The notes under the pieces: generated by a model
What the model was told of the DNA's origin: nothing
Databases searched by the model: none
The model's input: only the letters and a program-made list of their open reading frames with translations
Made by a program: the position numbers and the translations under genes
DNA from: Enterococcus sp. DIV0212c
Lineage (GTDB): Bacteria > Bacillota > Bacilli > Lactobacillales > Enterococcaceae
Length of the DNA: 64,000 nt
Reading direction: 5' to 3'
Assembly (NCBI RefSeq): GCF_017377505.1
Contig: NZ_JAFREN010000014.1
Coordinates: 30,264-94,263 of the forward strand
Shown here: positions 34,799 through 43,470 of the stretch, piece after piece
Layout of the letters: the number at the start of each line of letters is the position of its first letter
Numbering within the stretch: the first letter of the stretch is position 1

Positions 34799-34810
34799 CT
34801 TTAGTGGCAC
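34792..34810 (-). terminator. Terminator of the levR-type gene, overlapping the sigma54 promoter
   Basis: GTGCCA-ACTTTAG-TGGCAC pairs around a short loop and is followed on the minus strand by TCTTTTTGCT. The hairpin begins 14 bases after the end of the regulator gene. Confidence 0.65.
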
Positions 34811-34824
34811 CCTTCGTCTGTTTA

Positions 34825-37596
34825 TTAAAAATCACTTTCATCACTGATATATTCAGTATTCTCAAACAAAACATCATGGACATAAGAAAGCTCTGAATCT
34901 GGAATATTGACACTATACACTTTCTCTATGACACTAAACGCCTCTTTGATGTCCTTCAGCTCTTTTTCATGACACTCCTGCAACATGTCAAAACCACTGT
35001 AGATTTCGATTGGTACATTGCGGATCAATCGTTCTACCAAGCAGCTTACATGGACATAGAGAGCTAATTTTCGATCATTGGTGATCCGATGCCCCCAACG
35101 CTCTTCCAACTGCTTCATAAACCCTTCGATCTGTTCAATAATTTTTTCTGTGTCCAAAATCGTCACAGATTGAATCACACGATCCAACGAAAAATTACGA
35201 ATCAGCTGATTACTAAAATCTTCCTGAGAATCCAATACTAGATCATTTTTTAGCCATTCCAATAAACGTTCGATCCCAATCCCTGCAATCAAATCTTCTA
35301 ATGAAATAAACGGCACACTTTCCACGATTGGGTTCGCTGTGCCAACAATACCAAGCACATTATATAATGAAAAAGCTTTTTCAAATTCAGCGGGGTTGCG
35401 TAGTTGACGGAATTCACAAGGAACAAGTTTTACTGCACTATTATCAGGTAAACTTTTTTCAAGTAAGTTACTGATTTGAACCGCTGTTCCAATCCCTGTA
35501 GCACATGTTGTGATAATGATTTTTTCTTTTCTTGTTTGCGGCTTAATGATTTCCCATTGGTAATGATGGCTGTTTATCGCTTTGGCTGGAATTTCAGCAA
35601 GTTGTTGTTGCCTTTGGATTCCTTCCCCTACAGCAATTGCTAAACTAGTCGTTACATTATTCATCAAAATTATTGGCGCTGTAGTTTCTTTAGAGAAATA
35701 GCGATGAATTTCTTTTAGTGACCCCATATCAAATAAAATAATCAATCCATTTGACGTATCATTTCTTTCAATATACTGCATCATTTTCTCTGCAATTTTT
35801 TTTGGTGTCACATCTAATGGCATATCAAAAGATTGAAACAACAGTTCATTCAACATTCGATTGGCCACATTAGCAATACTACTAGCTGTTGCATAGCCGT
35901 GGGCAACGATCAATGCTTTAGGATAAGACGTTTCTTTGGTATAACCTAAATTATCAATATAAACGGATAAAATAATTCGATCCATACTTGAAACCTCAAT
36001 ATCCAGTGACGTTTTGACTAAATTTAGAATCTGCTCTGCATAACGATAACTGTTTGGTAGCTTGGCTTTAATATCAAGTAACAAGGTTTCGATCAAGTGA
36101 ACCATTTCAACTTCTGGTAACCATTCCACATAACGTCGTTGGAATAAATAGTGACTGACCGCATAAACCAAGCTACCATTGAAGCTAATTTGATAAGCCA
36201 ATTCGATTTTTTCTAACATCTGCCGCACATGCTGTGTGATAAACAATAACATTTCATGTTTTTGGTCTCTTTTTGTTTCAAATAATAAGTAATCAAAAAG
36301 ATAATCAATTTCCTTAGAAATCAAACCGACCGAAGCGTTGATTTCTGATTGATTATTGACATAGGTCAAGAGGATTTTTTCATAACTTTGGATGATTCTT
36401 TTTTGCTCCGGTTCGCTTTCTTCAAGTAAATAGTCCAAACTGCTTTGACCATCGATTTTTAAAAGTGATTCTGATTCTGAAAAAGTGGTCTCCTGGTTTT
36501 CTGTTAGTAAATAATTAGGTAAAGAATGCAAGGTAATTGGTATTTGTGTTTTTTCATGATTTACAGTGAAGCTTTTTGCTGTAATGATCTTGATCAGGTT
36601 TTTTAATTCCCCTACATTGCCTTTATATGAACGATTTTCTAAGATGTTGATAACTTGTGGTGACACGATCAAAGGTTTTAAAATGGTTTGCTGTTCTTCA
36701 AAAAAAGAACGAATAATCAATTGTTTTCGCTCCGCCTGAGTCCGTTCATTTAAAGCTGGAATCTTGATTTGAACAGGAATTCGTCTTAAAAAAGTGGTTA
36801 AAAAAGTACTACTCACCTCTTCTGTTGTAGCAAAAGCTAGTCGACAATGAACAGCGATTGGCTGATTACTTTCACCCATTTTATAAATAATTCCTTGATC
36901 TAGAAAAGTGAATAATTTTTCTTGTCCCTCTGCGCTTAATCGATGCACTTCATCCAAAAATAAAAAACCATCAGCTGCAGCTTCAAATGCTCCTATTTTG
37001 TCAGTATCTGCGCCTGTAAATGCACCTTTCACATGACCAAATAAATGGCTCGTCAACAGCTCCGGATTATCTGCGTACTGAGCGCAATTCACTGTGATAA
37101 ATGGTGCGTCACTATTTAATAAATCATTGGCTAAACAAAATTGATAGAGTAACTGAACCAGGTAACTCTTCCCTGTACCACTCTCCCCAGTTAAAAGCAG
37201 CGGCAAGCCACCGTTCGGATAGAATGCTGCCATTTTTAACTGCTCGATCGTTTGAGCTAGGCTGCCACGATTTCCAATCACATTCTGAAAAAAATCGATT
37301 TTCTTATCAAATATTGGTTTTTCTTTTTCAATCTCCGATAAGTTTTGGTAAAAAGAATTACTCAGCGGATAGTTTTGTAGCTCAAACGTTTTTTTATGAA
37401 AAAAGTAGACGGGGCGTGTATTGACTTTGACTAAGATTTCCTCATCTGCCAGTTGATTTAAATAATGACTCGCTGTATTTCGTTTGATTGAGAACTTTTC
37501 AGCGATATCAGCTGCCGAAAAAATATCGCTTACATTTTCAGGGTTGAAAAAAGATGTTTGATTTTTTAAGTATTCTAACAGTTTTTCTTTTAACAT
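34825..37596 (-). CDS. levR: LevR-type sigma54-dependent transcriptional activator with PRD and EIIA-like domains
   Basis: Activates the adjacent PTS operon together with sigma54 and is tuned by PTS phosphorylation. The 923-residue protein starts with a winged helix (AADIAEKFSIKRNTASHYLNQLA). Next is the AAA+ domain with Walker A GESGTGKS (137-144), the sigma54-contact motif GAFTGAD and Walker B FLFLDEVHR. A PRD-like region, an EIIA-Man-like domain (ALIVAHGYATASSIA), an EIIB-like stretch (IIITTCATGIGTA) and a second PRD end the chain. The start at 37596 has AAAGGAGGGA upstream; 20 further open codons lack a site. Orthologues are called LevR, ManR or GfrR according to substrate; by the deglycase neighbours GfrR is likely. 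Confidence 0.9.
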   Translation of the reverse strand: MLKEKLLEYLKNQTSFFNPENVSDIFSAADIAEKFSIKRNTASHYLNQLADEEILVKVNTRPVYFFHKKTFELQNYPLSNSFYQNLSEIEKEKPIFDKKIDFFQNVIGNRGSLAQTIEQLKMAAFYPNGGLPLLLTGESGTGKSYLVQLLYQFCLANDLLNSDAPFITVNCAQYADNPELLTSHLFGHVKGAFTGADTDKIGAFEAAADGFLFLDEVHRLSAEGQEKLFTFLDQGIIYKMGESNQPIAVHCRLAFATTEEVSSTFLTTFLRRIPVQIKIPALNERTQAERKQLIIRSFFEEQQTILKPLIVSPQVINILENRSYKGNVGELKNLIKIITAKSFTVNHEKTQIPITLHSLPNYLLTENQETTFSESESLLKIDGQSSLDYLLEESEPEQKRIIQSYEKILLTYVNNQSEINASVGLISKEIDYLFDYLLFETKRDQKHEMLLFITQHVRQMLEKIELAYQISFNGSLVYAVSHYLFQRRYVEWLPEVEMVHLIETLLLDIKAKLPNSYRYAEQILNLVKTSLDIEVSSMDRIILSVYIDNLGYTKETSYPKALIVAHGYATASSIANVANRMLNELLFQSFDMPLDVTPKKIAEKMMQYIERNDTSNGLIILFDMGSLKEIHRYFSKETTAPIILMNNVTTSLAIAVGEGIQRQQQLAEIPAKAINSHHYQWEIIKPQTRKEKIIITTCATGIGTAVQISNLLEKSLPDNSAVKLVPCEFRQLRNPAEFEKAFSLYNVLGIVGTANPIVESVPFISLEDLIAGIGIERLLEWLKNDLVLDSQEDFSNQLIRNFSLDRVIQSVTILDTEKIIEQIEGFMKQLEERWGHRITNDRKLALYVHVSCLVERLIRNVPIEIYSGFDMLQECHEKELKDIKEAFSVIEKVYSVNIPDSELSYVHDVLFENTEYISDESDF

Positions 37597-37796
37597 ATGA
37601 TCCCTCCTTTCTTTATCATAGCGAAAGTTTTTGGAAAAATATATCTCTTTTTTCATCAGATATAAAAATTATTTTCTTATTCTGACGATACGTTGACTAT
37701 TTGGTCAAAAAGGTAATTATTTGGTTCATAGTTTGAAAAACACTATTTAAAAGCATGATATAATTACTTTACAAATAATTCACTCATACAATAAAC

Positions 37797-37832
37797 CCCT
37801 GAAGAGTGCGGATTCTTCAGGGAGCTTTTTTA
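37797..37832 (+). terminator. Orphan terminator, possible end of a small RNA
   Basis: CCCTGAAGA pairs with TCTTCAGGG around a short loop, followed by AGCTTTTTTAATT. No plus-strand gene ends nearby; the only candidate start is the TATAAT at 37759-37764. Confidence 0.5.
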
Positions 37833-38080
37833 ATTAAAAACTATATTATTTTTCATTTGTCTTATTCAGCAAAAAACTGAAAAGTGAAACAAGTATCCCA
37901 ACAAGTCGTTCTTTCTATCCATGCTTCTAAAAAATATTAGACATCCTTGGCGGAGAATCTCAAAGAGAACCTATAATTTAACGTTTATGGCGCAAAGTAT
38001 GTACTGCAAAATAAAAAATATTCACAAAAATAATACCAGGTTATTAACATATAAAAGTTTAAATATTTTACTTTATAATA

Positions 38081-38124
38081 AAGCTGTTGAATTTAGAAAG
38101 TATTTTTCTAAATCCAACAGCTTT
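38081..38124. terminator. Terminator of rpoN
   Basis: AAAGCTGTTGAATTTAGAAA pairs with TTTCTAAATCCAACAGCTTT (one mismatch, loop GTATT), 38 bases after the rpoN stop. Confidence 0.85.
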
Positions 38125-38161
38125 ATCGTTAACTATCCAACTTATTCTACCAAAAATACAC

Positions 38162-39484
38162 TCAATCATACCTCTTACGCTTAGAAGAGGACGGGATTCC
38201 TAAAGCTTCTCGATATTTTGTAACTGTTCGGCGAGAGATTTCGATTTCTTGTTCTTTTAATAAATCCACCAATTTTTGGTCAGACAAAGGTTTGGCTTTA
38301 TTTTCATTATCAACTAAGGCTTGCAATTGTTTTTTTATACTACCAGTTGAGGTTTCTTCCCCAGTGCTCTCGTTTGATAATCCATGAGAAAAAAATGAAC
38401 GCAGCTCAAAAACACCAAATTCTGTTTCTAAATATTTACCATTTACTGTACGGCTAACTGTTGATTCATGAATATTCAATGCTTCAGCAATTTCTTTTAA
38501 AGTCATAGGTTTCAGCGGTCGCTCATCGTTAAAGAAGAATTCCTGCTGGCGTTGAACAATTTCTGTACCAACTCTTAAAATTGTATCACCACGTTGAATA
38601 ATTGTTTTTTCTAACCATTCAAATTCATTTTTCTTTTCCTTGATGTACTCTTGAACTTCCTTATCTTCTGTCGCTTCCATTCGTTCAAAATAAGCTTGTT
38701 GAAACTGAATTGTAGGTGTGCCGTTTTTATTGGAAAGAATCTTTATTTGGTTTCCTTTGATTCGTACCGTTAAATCTGGACGGATATAAAGTCCTGTAGT
38801 GGCTTCAAAAATACTTCCAGGAGCAGGCGTCAAAGTTTGAATATAATCAAAAATCGTTTGAATCTCTGATAACTCTACTTCAAACTTTTTAGCAATCAAC
38901 GCCCATTTACGATTAGCCAAGTGATCAAACTCTTCTTCAATGACGATATAAGCTAATGCTGGCGCTGTATCATCACGTTCAATCTGCAGCAACAAGCATT
39001 CACGCAAATCTCTCGCACCCACACCAGCTGGATCTAACTGCTGGATCAAGGTCAAGGCATCTAACATCTCGATCGCTTTGGCACCTGTCTTTGCTGCGGC
39101 TTCATCTAAATCAATCATTAAATAACCATTCAAATCAATATATTCAACCAAAAACAACACCAGCGTTCGAAGATATGTATCGCGATAGTTTAAGTGAATC
39201 TGATCAATTAAATATTCAAACAATGACATATGATTATCTGGAATCTGATTTAAGTAATTATTTTCTTCATTGGTGTATGTCCGGCTTCCTGTATTTGGAA
39301 AATCACTATAATTAGTGTCCGTTTGAACGTCAATCAAAGGATTTTCCAATGATTTCGCTTCTATGTATGAATAAAGCTCCTCTGAATTATACTGTAAAAT
39401 CTGGATAGACTGCTGTAATTGTTGGGTCATGGCAAGTTTTTGGACTTGTTTTTGTTGTTGTGATAAATGTTGTTCAAATTTCAT
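38162..39484 (-). CDS. rpoN: RNA polymerase sigma-54 factor
   Basis: The 440-residue sigma54 directs RNA polymerase to -24/-12 promoters such as the one at 34782. Region I is Gln-rich at the N-terminus (QQQKQVQKLAMTQQLQQSI). The core-binding part contains LDPAGVGARDLRECLLLQ. The DNA-binding helix-turn-helix reads LKEIAEALNIHESTVSRTVNGKY, and the RpoN box is in the C-terminal RRTVTKYREALGIPSSSKR. The length is at the short end for Firmicutes. A tRNA-Arg gene with a prophage attachment site lies just upstream. Confidence 0.97.
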   Translation of the reverse strand: MKFEQHLSQQQKQVQKLAMTQQLQQSIQILQYNSEELYSYIEAKSLENPLIDVQTDTNYSDFPNTGSRTYTNEENNYLNQIPDNHMSLFEYLIDQIHLNYRDTYLRTLVLFLVEYIDLNGYLMIDLDEAAAKTGAKAIEMLDALTLIQQLDPAGVGARDLRECLLLQIERDDTAPALAYIVIEEEFDHLANRKWALIAKKFEVELSEIQTIFDYIQTLTPAPGSIFEATTGLYIRPDLTVRIKGNQIKILSNKNGTPTIQFQQAYFERMEATEDKEVQEYIKEKKNEFEWLEKTIIQRGDTILRVGTEIVQRQQEFFFNDERPLKPMTLKEIAEALNIHESTVSRTVNGKYLETEFGVFELRSFFSHGLSNESTGEETSTGSIKKQLQALVDNENKAKPLSDQKLVDLLKEQEIEISRRTVTKYREALGIPSSSKRKRYD

Positions 39485-39543
39485 TAATTTTGTCCTCCCA
39501 CTTGTAATTTATCGAAATATCAGCTAAACTAATAAGCGTGCTT

Positions 39544-39615
39544 GCGCCCTTAGTGTAGTGGATATCACGTAAGATTCCGGTTCTTGAGACGGGGGTTCGA
39601 TTCCCTCAGGGCGCG
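39544..39615 (+). tRNA. tRNA-Arg (anticodon CCG)
   Basis: A 72-base cloverleaf. Acceptor stem GCGCCCT/AGGGCGC, D arm GTGT...TCAC, anticodon stem TAAGA/TCTTG (one G-T pair) with loop TTCCGGT giving anticodon CCG, and T arm GGGGG-TTCGATT-CCCTC, with discriminator G. CCA is not encoded. The last ten paired bases (CTCAGGGCGC) are repeated at 52761-52770, marking the prophage integration site. Confidence 0.95.
39605..39614 (+). other. Left attachment site core (attL) within tRNA-Arg
   Basis: CTCAGGGCGC forms the end of the T stem and the 3' acceptor strand of the tRNA and is identical to 52761-52770. The prophage side restores nothing of the tRNA, so the gene end comes from the host or the phage att copy. 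Confidence 0.7.
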
Positions 39616-39730
39616 ATTTTAAAAGCTTTTAATAATATAGTTTTTTCATGATTTTCGCTGATATATCAGTTCTAAAACTGATTATAACATATTTTCATAA
39701 TGATTATTTATTTAACTTTTTGGGTGGATT

Positions 39731-39772
39731 TGGGTGTAAAAATAAAAATTTAGGTGTAATTTTGGGTGTAAA
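39731..39772 (+). repeat. GGGTGTAAA repeats near attL, possible integrase arm sites
   Basis: TGGGTGTAAA (39731), TAGGTGTAAT (39751) and GGGTGTAAA (39764) recur within 42 bases, and TGGGTGTAAA occurs again at 52691 beside the integrase end and attR. Placement at both ends of the element fits arm-type recognition sites of a tyrosine integrase. Confidence 0.45.
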
Positions 39773-39800
39773 AATCTGTTAGCCAAAACATAATAAATTC

Positions 39801-39836
39801 AAGGCTCTTCTGTTAATTCAGGAGAGCTTTTTTATT
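39801..39836. terminator. Terminator between the endolysin gene and attL
   Basis: AGGCTCTTCTG pairs with CAGGAGAGCTT around TTAATT, followed by TTTTTATTTTTATTTT on the plus strand and by AAT-rich sequence on the other. Apart from this hairpin and the GGGTGTAAA repeats, I see nothing in the 222 bases between the tRNA and the endolysin tail. Confidence 0.7.
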
Positions 39837-39837
39837 T

Positions 39838-39934
39838 TTATTTTGCAACTGGAAATACAGATTCTAATCGTTTATACCAAGGTGCTTTTTTTGGCCAGTC
39901 TTTTTCAATGTGCTCCGGAATAGCATGACCGTTA
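39838..39934 (-). pseudogene. Out-of-frame C-terminal tail of the endolysin
   Basis: Directly after the endolysin stop, another frame continues for about 30 codons without interruption. It reads [32 protein letters not shown] and then a stop at 39838-39840. Removing one A from the A8 tract at 39935-39942 (minus strand) joins it to the endolysin frame. The DWPKKAPW and RLESVFPV wording looks like a genuine end of the cell-wall-binding domain, so the listed endolysin is truncated. Confidence 0.65.
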
Positions 39935-40666
39935 TTTTTTTTGATAAAGTTCTTTGATAATATAAATTTCATCTGGATGATACATTCTTTTGCACGTCAC
40001 TCCATTACAAAAAAATGTTGCCCAATGGTCTCCGTTATCTTCTAATTTTCCTGTCTTACTATTAATCGGTCTTTGATATAAACATTGCATAGTTGATACT
40101 CTTCCTTGTGTTGGTTTATTTGGTTTTTCATTGTTGCTGTTACTGCCGTTACTACTTCCGAAGCCGTTAGCTAAATCTCTTTCAAATTGATCAACCGTGA
40201 CACCCCATTTATTTAGATACGGGTATGGATCAATATGATCGCTCGCATTCCCCGGTTGGTTGTATGTGCAAAACATATGGGTTTTGATACCTGCTAAATC
40301 TTTGGAATCAAGAGTACATGGTAAGTTAGTGTCTTTGACCAACTGCCTTAACAAATCGACATATAAACGATAATCTCGATCAAACTCTGCTCTATTAGCA
40401 TGGCTTTCAATTAATTCAACCGCAGCATATGTTTCGTAGTTCCAGTCACCGCCAACATCATAAGCACCGCGCCCTACCTCTGCAATTTGGATAATCTGAC
40501 CATTACCAACCACATGAGTAAAAAATGCTACTGGTTTATTATTAGTTTGGTTGTCTGCTTCATTTTGAACTGTACTTCTTGGATTTCCTGTACTATGAGC
40601 ATGCACTTGTTTGTATGGCGCATATCCCACTTGAGGTGTTGCTCTAATTTGGCGTTTGATCTCCAT
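39932..40666 (-). CDS. Phage endolysin, N-acetylmuramoyl-L-alanine amidase (C-terminally frameshifted)
   Basis: Cleaves the amide bond between MurNAc and the stem peptide at phage lysis. The N-terminal amidase_2 domain (about 1-150) shows the Zn-binding His in [17 protein letters not shown], the AAVELIESH segment and HIDPYPYL. A Ser/Asn/Gly linker ([16 protein letters not shown]) leads to a C-terminal wall-binding domain of about 50 residues. The start at 40666 (MEIKRQIR) has AAAGGA 8 bases upstream and overlaps the holin by 23 bases. An A8 tract at its 3' end causes a frameshift that removes the last 30 or so residues. The tract length would be worth confirming in reads. Confidence 0.85.
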   Translation of the reverse strand: MEIKRQIRATPQVGYAPYKQVHAHSTGNPRSTVQNEADNQTNNKPVAFFTHVVGNGQIIQIAEVGRGAYDVGGDWNYETYAAVELIESHANRAEFDRDYRLYVDLLRQLVKDTNLPCTLDSKDLAGIKTHMFCTYNQPGNASDHIDPYPYLNKWGVTVDQFERDLANGFGSSNGSNSNNEKPNKPTQGRVSTMQCLYQRPINSKTGKLEDNGDHWATFFCNGVTCKRMYHPDEIYIIKELYQKK

Positions 40667-40928
40667 TTTCATCATCCTTTCTCAGTGAATTGGCTTCTAA
40701 GTCATAGAAGCCACCCGCTGCCAAACCTGCGATAGCTCCACCCCAAATAAATATAATCATTTGATTAGGGGCAAAAGACAAGCTCCACGCAACACCTAAA
40801 AATAGCCCGGTCAATAAATTTAAAACCGGTAGCCATTTGCTATCAGCTCCAGTGTATTTTTTGATTAATTGTGTAAATGCTAGTACAAAAGCAATGATTG
40901 TTGTTGCTGCTGCTAAAATATTGTCCAT
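40644..40928 (-). CDS. Phage holin
   Basis: A 94-residue small membrane protein. Two clear hydrophobic segments ([20 protein letters not shown] and a stretch around [13 protein letters not shown]) and a third Gly/Ala-rich one ([18 protein letters not shown]) are followed by a charged tail, the usual holin layout. It lies directly upstream of the endolysin with overlap and 3 bases after the small-terminase remnant. AAAGGA precedes the ATG. Confidence 0.88.
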   Translation of the reverse strand: MDNILAAATTIIAFVLAFTQLIKKYTGADSKWLPVLNLLTGLFLGVAWSLSFAPNQMIIFIWGGAIAGLAAGGFYDLEANSLRKDDENGDQTPN

Positions 40929-40931
40929 TTA

Positions 40932-41773
40932 TTAAACATCCTTTCTGTGGGTATCTTCCCATGAATCTCGCTCTTCTAAAATCGTGACCCGCTTGTCTAA
41001 TTTGTTGATGCGCTGATGCAAAACCACTCGATCACGCTTACTCTCGTCTAACTGAGCGGAAAAATTTTCTATTCGTTTAGTGTTGATTTCTAATTCGCTC
41101 AATTGCTTAATGGACCTAGTAAGCTGATTACTGATTCGAGTTAGCGCCTCTTCAATAGCCAAGATATCGTTAATCTTACGGAAAGTCTTTTCTTTTATCT
41201 CGGTCATTTGAAGTTCAGGTAACGAAACCTCAATAGACTTCCCTTTTCTTTCCAATACTTTTTTACGACCTCGTAACTCATAAAGGATTTGCTGTTCACT
41301 TTGATTTAGTCCGCTCTCAGCTTCTTGAATCCGCCTCAACATTCTTAGTTGTCTAATTTTCAACAAACGAACCTCTTCGGACATAATAAAAGAAGGATCA
41401 TCACTCATAGTTGAATAAATGTTCCTCTCATAATCGGATAAGTATTCTGCAAATATCGTTTCATATTCCCCAGTCTTAACCGCATTTTTATTACCTTCTG
41501 GAGGTGCTTCATGTTGATTCCCCTTATTTCCTTTGGCATTTTGATTGCCTGGAGGTGCGCCACCTTTATTCGTAGTACTACAATTTTCTTTTGAAGTACT
41601 ACAATTATTATTTTGTAGTACTTCACTCCATTTATCACGAGACTTCCACGCTGAAATGGTTTTTTCAGGAACACTTAAAAGAGAGGCAACTTTTCTATTA
41701 GTCACCTCTCCATTGTGTTCTATAAATATTTCCAACGCTTGGTCGCGCGTTTTGGATCTCGCTGTCTAGCCAT
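40932..41773 (-). pseudogene. terS: Terminase small subunit, frameshifted and fused to a foreign C-terminus
   Basis: The protein is a PBSX-XtmA-type DNA-recognition subunit: helix-turn-helix NRKVASLLSVPEKTISAWKSRDKW, then the GGAPPGNQNAKGNKGN repeat region. Its proper start is ATG 41773 (MARQRDPKR), but a CG duplication in CGCGCG (41744-41749) breaks the frame; removing two bases restores MARQRDPKRDQALEIF. The remaining ORF begins at TTG 41735. The last 35 or so codons (a heptad-like segment RINKLDKRVTILEERD and WEDTHRKDV) are richer in G+C and look like the end of the small coiled-coil gene that precedes holins. The head/tail cluster between them would then have been deleted in frame. The fusion is inference; the frameshift is visible. 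Confidence 0.75.
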
Positions 41774-41817
41774 CCATATCACACCACCTCACGATCATTG
41801 TTTTGTTGAGTTTCGTT

Positions 41818-42462
41818 TTATCTGTTTTCCTTTTTTACATTTTCCCATTCAACTTTTAAATATGATGCTATCGCATTTCGAAATTCATTAATTGCACTGT
41901 CTAGTTCTCCAGATATGCTTAAAAATTCGTCGGTCTTTTCGTGATAATACGACATATCCTCTCCCACTTCTACTTGAATTCTTGAGAAATCAGCAATCCT
42001 ACTATTTACTGATCTAAGACCCATAATCATTTCTACTATATAAGCATCTTTCTTCTCATCAATAAAATATAGAAGGAGCTGATTTGTTAGCAAGCTAGCA
42101 GTAGCTACAGACTCATTGTATGTCTCATCATGACCTTTTTTGGACTTGAGAAGTGCTTCTTTTTGCGCTTGTGGATACCCATTTAAAATTCCGGAATTTA
42201 AAGCTGTATTAATTTGATTTTCTATTTCTGCTTCGTTTACTGCTATAGCCACTTTATTTCCATAAGAAAATTTTGCTGACGAAATAATCAGCTCATAGTT
42301 GTAGATAAGTTCAGCCGAAATCTTTCTAATTTGATCAATCCATTCAATATTTGTTTTTGTTTGGATGTTCGCCCTTATCGTCTTTTTGTTGGTATTTTGA
42401 GTTATATACGCTGATGTAACTATTGTTAAAATGCTGATTATTGATGTAATCAGTATATCCAT
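41818..42462 (-). CDS. Prophage protein with N-terminal membrane anchor, unknown function
   Basis: A 214-residue protein I do not recognise. An N-terminal hydrophobic helix (ILITSIISILTIVTSAYI) is followed by a basic TNKKTIR stretch and then a soluble, mainly helical domain with WIDQIRKISAEL and LRSVNSRIADFSRIQ. It lies between the small terminase and an oppositely oriented accessory gene, a place where phages often carry cargo genes. AAGG precedes the ATG weakly. Confidence 0.65.
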   Translation of the reverse strand: MDILITSIISILTIVTSAYITQNTNKKTIRANIQTKTNIEWIDQIRKISAELIYNYELIISSAKFSYGNKVAIAVNEAEIENQINTALNSGILNGYPQAQKEALLKSKKGHDETYNESVATASLLTNQLLLYFIDEKKDAYIVEMIMGLRSVNSRIADFSRIQVEVGEDMSYYHEKTDEFLSISGELDSAINEFRNAIASYLKVEWENVKKENR

Positions 42463-42592
42463 CGGAATTCAACCTTTCTGTTTGTTCTTACAAAAGGCTA
42501 TCTTGCCTTTAGTTAAATTTCAACCTTCACATATTTTCTTGATATAGATTCAATTCTTTGTTAATTTGTATGTAAATGAAAGGAGCACCCAA

Positions 42593-43342
42593 ATGCTTAT
42601 TGATTTCCATGATAAAAATAGTTCGATAGAATTCTTAAAACGTCTATTTAAATTGAATACATTTACAAAAAATAATTTTATTAATGATCAAGGATATTTA
42701 GATAGTGAGCTCCATATTTCAGAAAAAACATTTGATGAATTTAAAATGCAATCGTTAGTTACTTATCATATTACCAAGTGTAGCCATGATGACATATTAA
42801 GAAATGGGCTATTACCAATTTCCCAAGTACTTGACAATGACGATTCAGAAATAAGTAGGTTTCTAGCGAGTCAAAATATTAAGTTAGATATGAGAAGAAA
42901 AATCTTATCCTTTTCAAATGAGAGCATTCCATTGGACTGTCAATACAAATCTATAAAATTTGGCGCGAAATATGAATACATCAGCTTGTGCAACAGAGTA
43001 GAAAGAGATCATAGAGTTGATTGTTTCTATACAAAACCATTGACTGGTAATGAGTACTCTGTCATACACAAAACACCAGAAATTTTATTTGACATTGGAA
43101 AGGTAACTAATACTTACTCGTATTTCGAACAGGCCTTTTATCATTCTAAATTAAATCTAGTAACTATTGAAATGAAATTATCTGATGCGAATATAAATAA
43201 AAAAAGAATGATAGACATTTTGGACGATTTGCTTGATTTTATTTTTAATAACCATTATTCTATCTCGTCATCTTCCGTCATTTCCACTAAAACAGGAGTA
43301 ATGATAAATCCAGACAATATTTTAAGCATTGAAGAACTTTAA
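42593..43342 (+). CDS. Prophage accessory protein, unknown function (possible ADP-ribosyltransferase-like fold)
   Basis: A 249-residue soluble protein on the strand opposite to the phage genes, with its own leader. ATG 42593 has AAAGGAGC upstream; nine earlier open codons are not supported. A stretch YHITKCSHDDILRNGLLP resembles the Y-H-x-T ... I-x-x-x-G-L opening of PARP/ART-type folds. Later it has KFGAKYEYISLCNR and FCYxKP-like segments, but I cannot identify the full catalytic triad. Orientation, isolation and AT-richness fit a moron gene such as a toxin or exclusion factor. The function is not established. Confidence 0.6.
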   Translation: MLIDFHDKNSSIEFLKRLFKLNTFTKNNFINDQGYLDSELHISEKTFDEFKMQSLVTYHITKCSHDDILRNGLLPISQVLDNDDSEISRFLASQNIKLDMRRKILSFSNESIPLDCQYKSIKFGAKYEYISLCNRVERDHRVDCFYTKPLTGNEYSVIHKTPEILFDIGKVTNTYSYFEQAFYHSKLNLVTIEMKLSDANINKKRMIDILDDLLDFIFNNHYSISSSSVISTKTGVMINPDNILSIEEL

Positions 43343-43430
43343 TAACATAAGATGAGTATCTCAGCAAAGCTAGTTCATTTTTAAATTGTACGTATTCGTA
43401 CATTTAGATCCTTATTTGTTTTACAATCAA

Positions 43431-43464
43431 GACTAAAGCCATCGGTATGCGATGGCTTTAGAGT
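43431..43464. terminator. Bidirectional terminator
   Basis: GACTAAAGCCATCG pairs with CGATGGCTTTAGAGTC around a short loop, followed by TTTATTT. It closes the accessory gene at 42593 and the convergent small gene at 43471. Confidence 0.8.
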
Positions 43465-43470
43465 CTTTAT

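Larger units (their letters stand above)
37597..38161. other. Intergenic region between levR and rpoN
   Basis: This gap holds a TTGACTATTTGGTCAA dyad (about 37691-37706), a good extended -10 (TGATATAAT, ending 37764) and a hairpin with T-run (37797-37832). Together the last two could give a plus-strand transcript of roughly 60 bases. The rpoN terminator is at 38081-38124. An 87-codon ORF at 37921-38184 has no ribosome site and I do not support it. Confidence 0.4.

Noticed and set aside
37921..38184. Plus-strand ORF of 87 codons
   Set aside because: No ribosome site, Lys/Tyr/Asn-rich random-looking composition, and it runs through the rpoN terminator.
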